A stretch of 64,000 nt of DNA from Symsagittifera roscoffensis (Eukaryota; Xenacoelomorpha; Acoela; Convolutidae): contig NC_087065.1 of the NCBI RefSeq assembly GCF_963678635.1, positions 33,419,679 to 33,483,678 of the forward strand, written 5' to 3'. Numbering within the stretch: position 1 is the stretch's first letter; every line of letters begins with the position of its first letter. The notes under the pieces were generated by a model. The model was not told where the DNA came from, searched no databases, and saw only the letters and a program-made list of their open reading frames with translations. Of this stretch, positions 48,901 to 60,900 are shown piece after piece. Both the position numbers and the translations under genes were made by a program.

Positions 48901-51900
48901 TCTCTCGACGACGAGTCTAAATTGGATTCCGATAGCTTAGCAGTTGACTCGCGGGGTTTCCCTTTTGGAAAAGCCTCTGCTGAAATCGAAATTAAAATAG
49001 AAACCGGCGTCATCACTGAAGCCGAGCCAGAGGTTGATGCTCCTAAACTCAGTGAAAAACAAGACAAGAAGACATTTGGGAGTTTGTTTCCTCTGTTTGG
49101 AAGATCGAAGCCTAAAGATGCCGAGGTGGATAAAGAAATGGCGTCAAAGCCATCAAGCGTGCAGCCACGTGATAGCAAGCAGGACGAGGACTTGCAAGTG
49201 TTGGTTGACGACAACAAGTCCGTGAACAGTAACGAAAGTGACGTCAGAATAGACATGCCTGAATGGGATACTTCAAGAGATCCTTTACTTCCAAATAAGG
49301 AAGGAGGGGACAGGCGCCACTTGTTCAGTGAAGAAGAGAGAAAACAGATGGGTACCCTCCCAGACACCAAGAAAAGTTAGTAGAATCAATTGCATTTATC
49401 TTTTTTTACGGTTCAATAGTTTTTAATGATCATACTTATTAAAAACTGCTCATGTAATTCTTTTAACTGATATTCAGATTTTGCCTTTGTTTTCAAACCA
49501 CTTCATTTAAGCTAATAATTTGCGATTTCTGAGACGTTTCTCCTACAACAATAAAACAGATACTATTTAAGAGCCCATTATAATCCGAATTTTAAAATGA
49601 TCTTCAAAATATACTTTAAGTTAAAAATCATCTTTTTCTTTGCGACACTGCAAATTTGAAATTTTTCTTGAAAAGGCGTAGAAGTAGCGTTCATTTTTGG
49701 TTATATATCCTTTAAGTAGCTAAAAGTGGTAATTATAATCGCTAACTCTTTAAAAATCAACATAATAATCCGTTATAATCAATTACTTACCCGCATCCAA
49801 GTTAAGGCGTAAGTAATCGATTATAACGGATTATTATGATGATTTTTTGACAATTGTAATTGGTTATAACTACCAAAATTAGGTGTTTAAAAGAATTATG
49901 ATTGATTATAATAGTGATATTTTCCAAGAGATTACAATCTCGTAAAATCGATTATAAATGATTATAGCTCTTATAGAAAACCCTTTAAAATCAATTATAA
50001 TCGATTATAATCGATTATAATATCTTATTTTGTCAAACTTTTGTCAATTCAAAAATCAATATTTGAATTAAATCTAATGGGTTAATAATTTTGTGCCAAT
50101 TTCTTGAACACTTTGGTCTCTTGAACACTTTGAACACTTTGAACAGTGAGATCTCTTGAACACTTTGGTTCATCTGAACACAAAATTTTGCCACGAAACA
50201 AAAGTTTCATAGAGCTCCTTTCATATTATTGAAAAAGTTCAAGCGGTAGATAAAAAATTAATTTTTTCCGAATCAATCAGGAAACTAAATCAATTTTCCA
50301 ATCTTTAGGTGGCTAAAAAACTTAAAATGTGCATCACAAAACAAATCTAATAGGGAACAAATGAAGGAAAAAACTTCAAAATTTGAATTGATTGCATAAC
50401 TTTAAAAACCTTTTTCTCAATTTTCATAGGAACGAATGTCTACAAAAAGCATAAAATATAAGCAATTTAGATGCAACTTCGTAGACAAACTGGACAAACA
50501 AAAAAGATTATAATCAATTATAATCGATTATAATGGATTTTTGTGCAAAACTAATAAATTAGAAATTTGAGTAAAAATAATGGATTATAATCAATTATAA
50601 TTGACTATACTTGTGTCGAAAATAAGACTTTATTAATCGGTTATAATCGATTATAGTGTATTACAGTTAATTATAAATTGATTTTAAAAAGAAAGATTTT
50701 AATCGATTTTTAATTGATTAAAATCGATTGTTTCTCAATTTTAGTAAGACTGGTACTAATATCGTAATAGAATCGATTATTAGCGCTTGAAATTGGATGC
50801 GGGTATGCCAAAACTTGGATGCCGGTAGGGACTTAAATTTGGATGCTGGTAGGGACCTAAACTTGGATGCGCGTAGGGACCTAAACTTGAATGCGGGTAG
50901 GGACCTACGCTTGGATGCCGGTAGGGACCTAAACTTGGATGCGGGTAGGGACCTAAACTTGGATGCGGGCAGGTATCTAAATTTGGATGCGGGTAGGGGC
51001 CTAAACTTGGATGCGGGTAGGGACCTAAACTTGGATGCGGGTAGGGACCTAAACTTATATGCGGGTGGGGACCTAAACTTGAATGCGGGTAGGGACCTAA
51101 ACTTGGATGCGGGTAGGGACTTAAACTTGGATGCGGTTAGGGACCTAAACTTGGATGAGGGCAGGGACCTAAACTTGGATGCGGGTAGGGACCTAAACTT
51201 GGATGATGGTAGGGACCTAAACTTAGATGCGGGTTAAACAATTTGCTCAAAAAACAATCACATGAGATTCTACGATGTAAAAACATTTGTGCTCTGCATA
51301 GTTAATGGCAACTCTTTTGTTATCTAGCATCTCAAAATTGGAATTTTTGTTTGTAGAACCTTGGCTGTTTTTAGTTTTTGTTCAATGTGAGGCAACATTT
51401 GAGCTGGCTTAAGCCCAGAATAGAATCAAATATATGATTCCTATGAATACAGCCAATCATCAGAAGCTGCAATTTTTTTCTTGGAACATCCACCTTAAAT
51501 GCAAACTTTTTTTAGCAAAACATTTTTAAAATATATATGTTACCTTTGCGTCAAAAAAACTGATTTCGCAAAAGTTTTGATCCCTTTTTTTCATATAGCA
51601 GAGCAAAATTTTTTGTTTGAGTAGTCGATGATTTTACAAGCAATAAAATAAATGACTTGAAATTGATAGAAAAAATTGCCGAAAAACATGCATTCTGATA
51701 TAGTTACTAGATTTCGTCTAAAAAATGTGATGTTGCAATTTTTGGAAAAAGTCAAGAAATATTTCTGCTAGCTTTGGTTTCTCCATTCAAACTTATAACT
51801 GTTGGTAAGTTATCATTGCAGAGAGCAGTTAGATTTTTTAGATAGTCAAGTTACTATCCGACCCACTTAATAGACCAAGTTAAGACCTACCCACTTTCAT

Positions 51901-54900
51901 TTTGATCAGGATTTTTTTTTACAGCTGTGTGCAAAAAACTCGATTCTCATTGGCTTAAATTTCTAGATTAAAAAAAGTTATCATCTTCGAAGCTAAAAAC
52001 AATTTAAGGGGAGAATGTTACCTTGGTCCTATTTTAGAGTTTTGAAATAAAACAATTAGACTTAAACTTGTTTTTTTAGCAGAGTTTTTTGGCAGTTTGA
52101 TGAAGGGATCGACCCCTTAAACTAAAAAATGAAAAGATATCATTTCAACTGAAAATTTTTGGTGAAGTTTTGTAAATTCAATTGCTGCCGATTCGGCCAT
52201 TGTTTTCTCTAGTAACTTATAAGCCATTCTGCAACACTACCTGAAAAATTTGCAACACTACCTATTGGTTTAAGCGTTACGATTTGTAACTTCTTGGTAC
52301 TTAAAATAAAAGTTTTTCCAAACTAAACTGAGGCGAGTTATTTGGTCCTACTGATACCCTACAAGACTTAAGATCTGTTAATTTTGGCTGTCTTAGAAAA
52401 AAAAACAAATGATTTCAAAATTTACACCGAAGCGAAGCTGCTACATCGCAAACAGGAGCGAGAAAGAGGCAAAATACGGAAGCTTTACGATGCACAAAAA
52501 CTCAATTTTGCGTTTGTATTTCCAAACTCTCGCAAAATTTAACGAGTTAAAATATCTGAAATGAGATTTTAATTATTATACTGTTGTATAAAACGTTTGA
52601 AAAAAACTGTGGCGTCAAAATATATTTCTAGCAGAAAAGTTTGTGAGAAAAGCAACAAAGTTTCCAATCAAAACGATCAAAAACTCAAATCGTCTTTTCT
52701 TATAAAAAAGTTTAAACAATGTTTCACTAAATTTTGGGGCAATGTTTTCAAATGTTTTCTGGAATGATTTTTCATTTTTCAAGCCGATTCGGGAAAGTAG
52801 TTTTCAAGCAACGTTGAAATATCCCACAAAAACGGTCAGATCACAAAAGCTGTCCTGTTTTGAGGCCATAGTTTCCTAAATGAATGATCCGACAATCAAA
52901 TTTTTTCGATTGAACCTTCATGTAAGATATCAGATAGCACTTGTTGCAAACGTTTGGAAAATTTCAAAAATGACCAGAGTATCAAAATAAAATCTCTTTT
53001 TTTGAGGCCAAAACATTTCTTTCTATAAAAATAGGTCGTACTGGCTTATGCGGAAAATTTTCCAGCCACTTGTTTTTTTCCATCGAAAACTGAGTCTCAG
53101 AATGAAATGACCAATAAATGAGTCAAACAGTCCCCTCCTTGAAGCTGAAGTAGGGTAAAATGTGACAAGCGGAATATGCAGACACACAATCTAGTAGCCT
53201 TTTTAGCCTTGCCAATTTCTTGAATTTTGATCAACTAGTTGTCCTGAATAATTCATATTTTTTGGCACAAAAAAAAGAACTAATTACCTTTTTCTCAAGA
53301 AAGCATAAAAATAAAAAATGAAATTCCATACATTTTCATAATACTTGATTTTGTCGAACAAGAAATTTTTGCACTCGTAATTACCCAGTAAAAATACACT
53401 GAACCGGTAAATTGGAAGACGTAACCGTTTAATTGAAAAAAAGCTCAAAAAATATTTCTTAGAATCAGACTTGGTAAATAGACAAATTGCAAAACTTTGC
53501 GCGAAAACCCCGAATCCCCGATAAACTCTATTTCAAAAAATATTTGCTGCCGGAAACAGAACACACCTGTTTACCACTAAAATAAAGGTACCTTTTTGAT
53601 TTTTCAAAAAGTTTAACATGTCGAGAAAGAAATAATTCCTAAAAATTGACTAATTTGTGAGCAAAACTATCTACGGGAAAAGGTCTAGTACCCAAATGCA
53701 ATGCCTTTGCGGATTCCAAGGGTAACCGTTCTAATCATATATCTGAAAAAGCAATTAAAATTTTTAATTTTTCATACTTTGGATCAATTTTTCTTCTTTT
53801 TTAAGATAACTATTGCCAATAAAAGCCATTAATGATGTTCCAAAAAGCTTCTTGATTTCCATTCTACATTACAAAGAAAACAATACTCAAATTTAAACGA
53901 TTGAAAATATCGTTTTTTTTTTCCAAAATTAAATGTCTAAAGCCTGAGGTTCCAGCCAGAGTTACCAGTAGCTTGAGCGTGCACAGCAATCTGCAACTCT
54001 CATTTAATTTTCTTGCTTTCTGGCTGCTTAATTGCTTTTTGATTGCGATTGAGTGAACAGCTTAAAAACTCACCATGTTCTTAAATATATCGTTAACTTA
54101 TTGGCGCACTTGACTAAATCATACTTTTTGTAGCTATAGAATATATGAGTTCTCGCATTTACAAGCAGTCGCATATTAACTTCATTATTGTGTGGACTGT
54201 TGCGCATATTGGAAGAGGCGCTCTCAAAGCTAATGTCATCAGGGCAAACGGTTTCTTTAGAACTCAATCAGCATAGAGTCAGCGCAACACGTAATTATCA
54301 ACGTAATTATCCATTAACGCCAATCTAGTTATGTATAATAATAGATCTAAAACACTATATTTTTTTTACAGAGAAGCACATCAAAATCAATATAGACGAA
54401 GGCAGCGAGAGTGAAGTCAGTATTTCTGACTCGTTGGCTAATCAGAGAAGAGACCTCTTTGACGAAACGACCTCTAAGCCAAAAACTAAAGCCTATGCAG
54501 TCCTGAAGTCTACAGAAAATGACGAAGAGACTACAGTTGAGAAGCAGAAACTCCTTCAAAGCCCAGTTGAAGATGAATTTATTGATAGAAACAGAAAACC
54601 AGTGTCAGAGGACATTTCAGTGGCCCAGAACTCATCTAGCACACGTGACTTGCAATCGTTGCCGGGTTCAAATCTGGAAAGCATGGACGATCTTTCGGAA
54701 TTGCCTCTGGCCAGCAACTTCGAAAAAGGACCTAGAAGAGAAGTACCTGAAAACAGAAGACCAGGCACTGCCCTTGGCACCAATGTTCTTTCTCAGATTC
54801 CTGGCACAGCAATAGGGATGAACGAAAGCATAGACACCACACTCTTCAACTTCACCCTCAATTCGACGTTCTGTCCTCGTGCGGAGAGTACCCTGGAGCC

Positions 54901-57900
54901 CAGACCCCACGAGAGTGCCTGTAGTGACTATGACGTGGAGGTGTTCTGCTATACTACCACTGGATCCACCAGCATGGTAGATCTGATGAGTCTGGAGGTG
55001 CTATGCTATCTCCTGGCAGTGGATGTCAAACCAATTGTTCACTCCATTCATTCTTAGTAAGTCAACAATTTTACAATCTTTAAATTTTCCTAAAGGTGCC
55101 GATTTAATTAGCTAATCGATCTGTTTTCGTTTAGAATGGCGCCTAAACGTATGTCGAAAATTTTCAAGAGGGAGCCCTATTAGCGAATTTATCGTCTCTT
55201 CGACATTATAGTATTTTCTCTTATCAGTTTAACTCAGTTCGTAGCTGAGGTGGATCGACTTTTTTCTCGCAAGGAATTTTGTTGACTTATTTGATCGACC
55301 AAATTGATTTTTGAGTTCGCCCAAGACACTATAACCACCTTATTTTGCCAAATTTTTCTGCGCTGCAGGCGAATTTCCCTCTCCAGTTTATTGTACATAG
55401 CTTGTTTACTGGCAGAGAGGTGCCTTTAGAAACGCCTTGCGGCTTGTAGACCAAAATAGAGGTCTTAAAATAGTAAGAAAACGGGATGGACCGCCGGTTG
55501 TCATGGGGTCGAATGCCTGGAGAGAAGGGGGTCAAATTTGATGTGTTCGTTTAGTGCAATTGCATTTGTTTCTGCTTAGTGAGACGCTGTGCCAGGAGAG
55601 CTATCCGAAGTACGTGATCAGGAACAAGAAGGAGGACAATGTGGAGACTGTGTTCTACACCTCCCAGGAGGTCATGATGTTCCTCAACGCAGTCATACAG
55701 GCCAACACCCCAGACGCAGACACACACCACCTAGCGAAGGCAGTGAGTTACTGTTTGGCTGAAGGTAGTCTAATTGAAGGAAACTGTTAAAAAAAGAGAC
55801 CTACTCGGGTGGAGGTCCGCAATTTAATTCTGAAGTCGTGCTAATATTAGTTCTGCGGCTAAAAACTCACAGGCTGGACAGGCTTTTATAATCCGAGAAG
55901 AGATAGTTCGATAAAGATGACTAGTGTTTGAGGTGTTGATATCACAAGGAAAAAATTCGAGGTTATAAAGTGCTAGTTTGCAGTTAGGAAGATTTTTTGA
56001 CTTGTTATTATTTTTATCTACTTCGAAATTTCCGCTGCTGTCCAAGCTTCTATCTTGATTATTATTGCGAGATGAGTTCCTCATACTTTTGACGGTTTGG
56101 CGTAAACCTCCTATGGAATGATTTTTAGAGAGAATTCAACCAAGTCAAAATTCAATTAATTAGAAGATGTGGCAGCTAATGTTTTGACTATATTTGTGCA
56201 TCCATTGCTATCGTTACTTTGTGTCCACACTGTTGCCTGATGTGTGAGGGTGATTGTGTTCAGGAGGGAGGTAGGGGTCTGAAGGAGCGTGGCCTGCAGA
56301 GTGTGGAGAAACTGAGACTGGGGCTGGTCTACACCCTCTTCTTCCACAGAGACAACTTCGCCCACCTTGTCACCCCCTTCTACATGAAGGTCCTCCCATA
56401 CCTCACCGCCATATCCAAGCCCAAAATGGCACAGGTCAGAATGAACTCCTGAATAACAACTGCACATCATAATCCGCCTATTAGTCACCAGTATTTCACA
56501 TGTCAAAATGCTTTTAAAAGCTAAGGAGACGAGATTTAAAGGTGACAAAAACTGCGTTTATGTGCTTTCTGTTTGCTAAAAATTAGTATGAACCGTAAAA
56601 TTTTTTATTTCGGGCTACTGCACTCGTGGCACTAGCAGAGACTTAATACAGAAGGTCGCAGTTTTTTACCAAAAAATATAAACAGCGCGCTTTTGATAAT
56701 TAAATTTGGCGCTTACTTTCAGTTGTGAGTGCAAAATGATTGCATATTCTCTGGGTTTTAGGACTTCTGGGAATCATTCATTGGGGCTAATGGACGCAAT
56801 GTGGATACAGATGGCGTAAGTTGAAAAAATATAATAATGAAATTACCCAGTCAAATTTTAACGTAATGAAGGCTTGACCTGAGTGAGTTTCACATTTTAG
56901 ATCTGATAAACGGTAAGCAAATCTGCATGGAATTGTTATCACGTTCAACCTTTGGTTTCTTAATTGTGAGTCGATTTTGCAAAATTTTGAGCTTAAGTTG
57001 TGCATTTGTTATCAGCCAATCATCATCGAAGAGGCAGTGCATGCCATGCAAGACCTCATAGACCTAACGGAGAGTGATGTCAGATTCCCTCACAAAGACG
57101 AGATTGAATATCTGTTCATGGCATCCATCATCCAACTGAACTTAGTTGACCTCAAGCCCAGCCGAGATCCATTCCATGACGTCATTTCTGAGAACCAGCA
57201 ATTGAATTTAGAAGCTGCAGCAATCTTCAGGTTGTTCCTCGAATGTATTCGGCCAGCTTGGCAGCATTGTTTAGAAAAAGTGATATTATGACGAAAAAAC
57301 TATGAAAAAATGCGTCTTGAAAAGTAGTTCAAATAAGCTGGAAGTGTTTTCCATCTGATTTATGTAGGCGTCTGCAGTTGTATCTTCCGCGTGTGAATTG
57401 GCAGGACAGGTACTATTATGTGAGACCCTCCAATGCACTCAGCATGTCACTCCAAAGTCTCATTCCCCGCGAGTTCCTGACTGTGGGAGGAGCAGTGTCC
57501 GTGTACGCATGCCCTGCCCCCGATGGGCTGCCCTCTTGGGACCTGTCATGTCTCAAAACCATCGTCATTCTCAGGGGACTCGGCTTCCCAGTCAACCTCC
57601 GATCTTGCCAGGAGGGGTACGCAGACTAGTTTTTCTCTTATATTCAAAAATTGAATTTTTAAGAAAAATGTAGTTTTTTATTTGAAACAATTGTGCGGGT
57701 ATAGAGCAACCAAATAGGTCATAGCGCACAATTAGTTTAGTTGAACTAATGGTACATTTTTACAAAATGTTCTATGATTTTAGCTCTAGCCCCAGGATGT
57801 TCAATGACTGCCCAGTGTACGAGATGGACGAGACGACGTTCGACTCTCCCTCGGAGCTGATGAAGTATCTCTCCAACAGCTTCAAGTTCACTCTGCCCAA

Positions 57901-60900
57901 AGCACATCACTACAATGAACAAAAACTCGTGCAGCGCATACTCGACAGGTTTGGATGCTACTATACTTCTTTATTACCGAATAAAAACAGTTCTGAAGTT
58001 TTGAAATTTGAGAGAGGTATTGAAAGTAGCGAAAGTAGATTAACAATAACAGGTAGATCCGATTAATCAGCTGAACAGCAGTGGATAAATGGTCATAACT
58101 CAATTTAGTTTTAAAGTTTTTTCGGTGCAAAAGTTAGTCTTTCAAGGTCTGGCTCATTTATTTGGCTCATTCTCAGGTTCCGTGAGGTGTCTCAACAGAC
58201 CATGTGGACGAGGGAGGAGAACAAGGAGTTCACGATGGACATGTGGAGAGAGCAGAGCAGCAGCTGCACTGTGATGAAACATTTGACCAGCACAGCCGCC
58301 GCTACTTCCAACCAATCACCGCCGGAGTCCCTGATGAGTCCAGTGAATGAACAGAAGGCAAGTTCCTCTTCATGTTTCATATCCTGCATCATATAATCGG
58401 AATTTTTGATGAACTTTCTTGGATTTCTGTATCTTCTCCATCTGTGACCGAAATTGTTTGATAAAAAATACTATGTGGAAAATCATCAGCTGCAGTTGAG
58501 TTGTTTGTACAGTCTCTGAAAAAATTGATGGAAAACGCACTTTATGGATTTCAGATGTTTTAAAAGCAAAGGAACAAAGATTATTTGTTGCCTTGTTGCA
58601 TGTCGTATGCAGTTTGCAATAACCACATATTTGCAAGCTGTTATTTTTACCCGTAAAATATCGTTGAAGCGTTCGATTGCAGATGCGTCTTGAACTGGAC
58701 AGTGCAATTGGCTACCTGTCTGGCATTCTGGACGACAAACTGTTCCTTCTGGGATCTACTCAGCCGAGTGAATTAGACGCTGAGTTGTTCTCGGTGCTGG
58801 CAGTTCCCCTAATGAATGAGTTCCCATGGAACCCTCTCTACCAGGCAATGTCCACCCATCCGAACATGTACTACTTCCTCGCAGACATACTTCGAAAGTG
58901 AGTCATCGCCTTTTTTTACCTCAGTGTGTCGGGTTATTTTAAACTTTTAAATTTAAAAACCGTAAAAGTTCTAATTTTGAACCGAAAAAAAACCAGTTAC
59001 GTGTTTTTTAAATGCTGCTAAGTTTTGCTGCTAAAATTGTTCATTGGATCATTAGAAACAATCAACCCAATTAGGGTCTTGTTTGATTCAGCTACTTGAA
59101 CATTGAGCCCAAGCGCACCTATCAAGATCTGCGCCTGTCCAAGATGTCTTCTCTGGTCTCATCTCCTAAACGAGCCGAGGATCAGTTGCCAGACGTAGAT
59201 GACTCTATGGACCCAGATACAACCAATGTCAACTTCGTGTCTCCTCTCACATCCTCTGCGGAGTACTCCCCCTCTCCCACCAAGTCCATCATGGTCTCCA
59301 TCCACGTGGTCGGATGTCCCTCCTTCCTTCCCAGTCTAGATCCCCACTGTCTGTTTGCTGCCATCTACCTCGGCATGAACGACATACCCACTAAATTTGT
59401 CACCAAACACTGCTAGTAAGTATCACCCTTCTCCCTCTAAATGAGTTATTATTATGGTTAGTATGCTTATTTAACATAGACGCGAAGCTGAGCTTCGCAC
59501 CACTTGTGATACAAAAAAAACATGCCATAAGTCGAAAGAAAATGTGTCTCAAACGAAAAGCGAAAAACTTAAGTGAATTCTGTTGAAAAAATTGTAGGCT
59601 ACAAACATTAGGCCAAATATTATTACAATTGTTAAAAAAGTTAATTACCTAACACACGAGAAGGATTCGGGCTACACAAACATCTTTCAATTTTCTTTCA
59701 TAACCAATAGATGGAAACGCCCAGAAAAATTTTTGGTAAAAGAAATCGAGATCCGAAATTTCCTAAATGTACTCAAAAATTTTGCTTAAAAGTCTTGCAA
59801 GCAAATAACTTGCATATCCTTCAAGATAAACTGATAATGAACATCAACAAAAACGCTGTAAACTAAGATAAAAGGAAAATGATAGAAAAAAAATGAAACA
59901 AAAAACCATGAGAATGAATGCTTAAACTTCAAACAATTTGCACAAAACAACTTGCAGAAATTCTGAAAAAAAAACACTTCAAAATTAATACAAATACCCA
60001 CTTACATGAAATTTATCAAGTATTAAATTCATACGCACTGTTAAATGAGCTTGATTACAACAAAAAAGAAAACAATAAAAAAGACGAAAAAGCCCGTAAA
60101 GGCAATAAAAAAACGAAAAGTTTTGACATATGAAAACAAAACGCTATGGCATCAACTTGAATCGATTCAAAATAAACTAATTCAACCCTGAAACACACCA
60201 ATAACCAAAACAATAAACACATGAACGCAAGCCAATAAAATTACAGGCCAAATAAACTAATTCCACCTAATTTGAGATAAAAAGAAAACAAATCAGAAAC
60301 CTTGGATCCGAAAAAACGTAATGTTAATGCATTTTTTTTCTTATTTCAAAAACTGTTTTTAAAAAAATATCAAATTTGGCGTATTTAAAATCCATAAAAA
60401 AAGCACGAAGTCTATTTACTTTCTAGAAAATTATGCAAAAAAAGTATTTAAAAATTTACCAAAAAAGTTAAAAATAAAACACCCGGCCAGTAAGCTGACA
60501 AAAACTGGTACGAAATCATTAAGCCGACAAAAAAATCAATTTATATCTGAAAATTGTGTAGAATCCAGAAGTTAGCACGACAATTATGTTTCATTTGAAA
60601 CGACTCAAAATTAGGTCACTAAGCCAGCACACAAATAAGCCGGTTTGAAAAAAAACAAGTACTGTCATATTCGATCCAAGAAACTTTGGCGTCCCAGGCG
60701 TATTCGTTGTCTCCGGGCCAAGTGTTCCGGAGACATCAAAAACTTGAATTTGTTATGAACTGAACCTGAATTTGCCATTTCTAATTAACCATTATAAGAA
60801 CAAAGTTATTTACCAGAAATTTTTTTTGCAATAACCTTGCTGATCGCAAGGTTGACCAAGTTTCGATGCCCTGAACATTATCAGCTAATGAATGAAATCA

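Larger units (their letters stand above)
49376..54371 (+). other. Intron 3 of the giant gene (5.0 kb)
   Basis: The donor is gttagt at 49,376 and the acceptor tttttttacag at 54,371. The intron contains a hairpin, TTATAATCGAT-rich DNA and a 24-bp minisatellite in its first 1.9 kb. From 51,240 to 54,060 it is AT-rich sequence in which I see no exon, RNA gene or clear repeat. Confidence 0.7.

Noticed and set aside
49376-49380. TAG at 49,378 as the end of the giant protein
   Set aside because: It lies just inside a GTTAGT donor. Splicing to 54,372 preserves the frame and leads into well-formed downstream exons. A read-through short form ending here remains possible but is not favoured.
50797-51237. 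146-residue open frame with an NLDAGRDL repeat
   Set aside because: It is a translation of a 24-bp minisatellite whose period is divisible by three. It lies inside intron 3 of the giant gene with no fitting splice sites.
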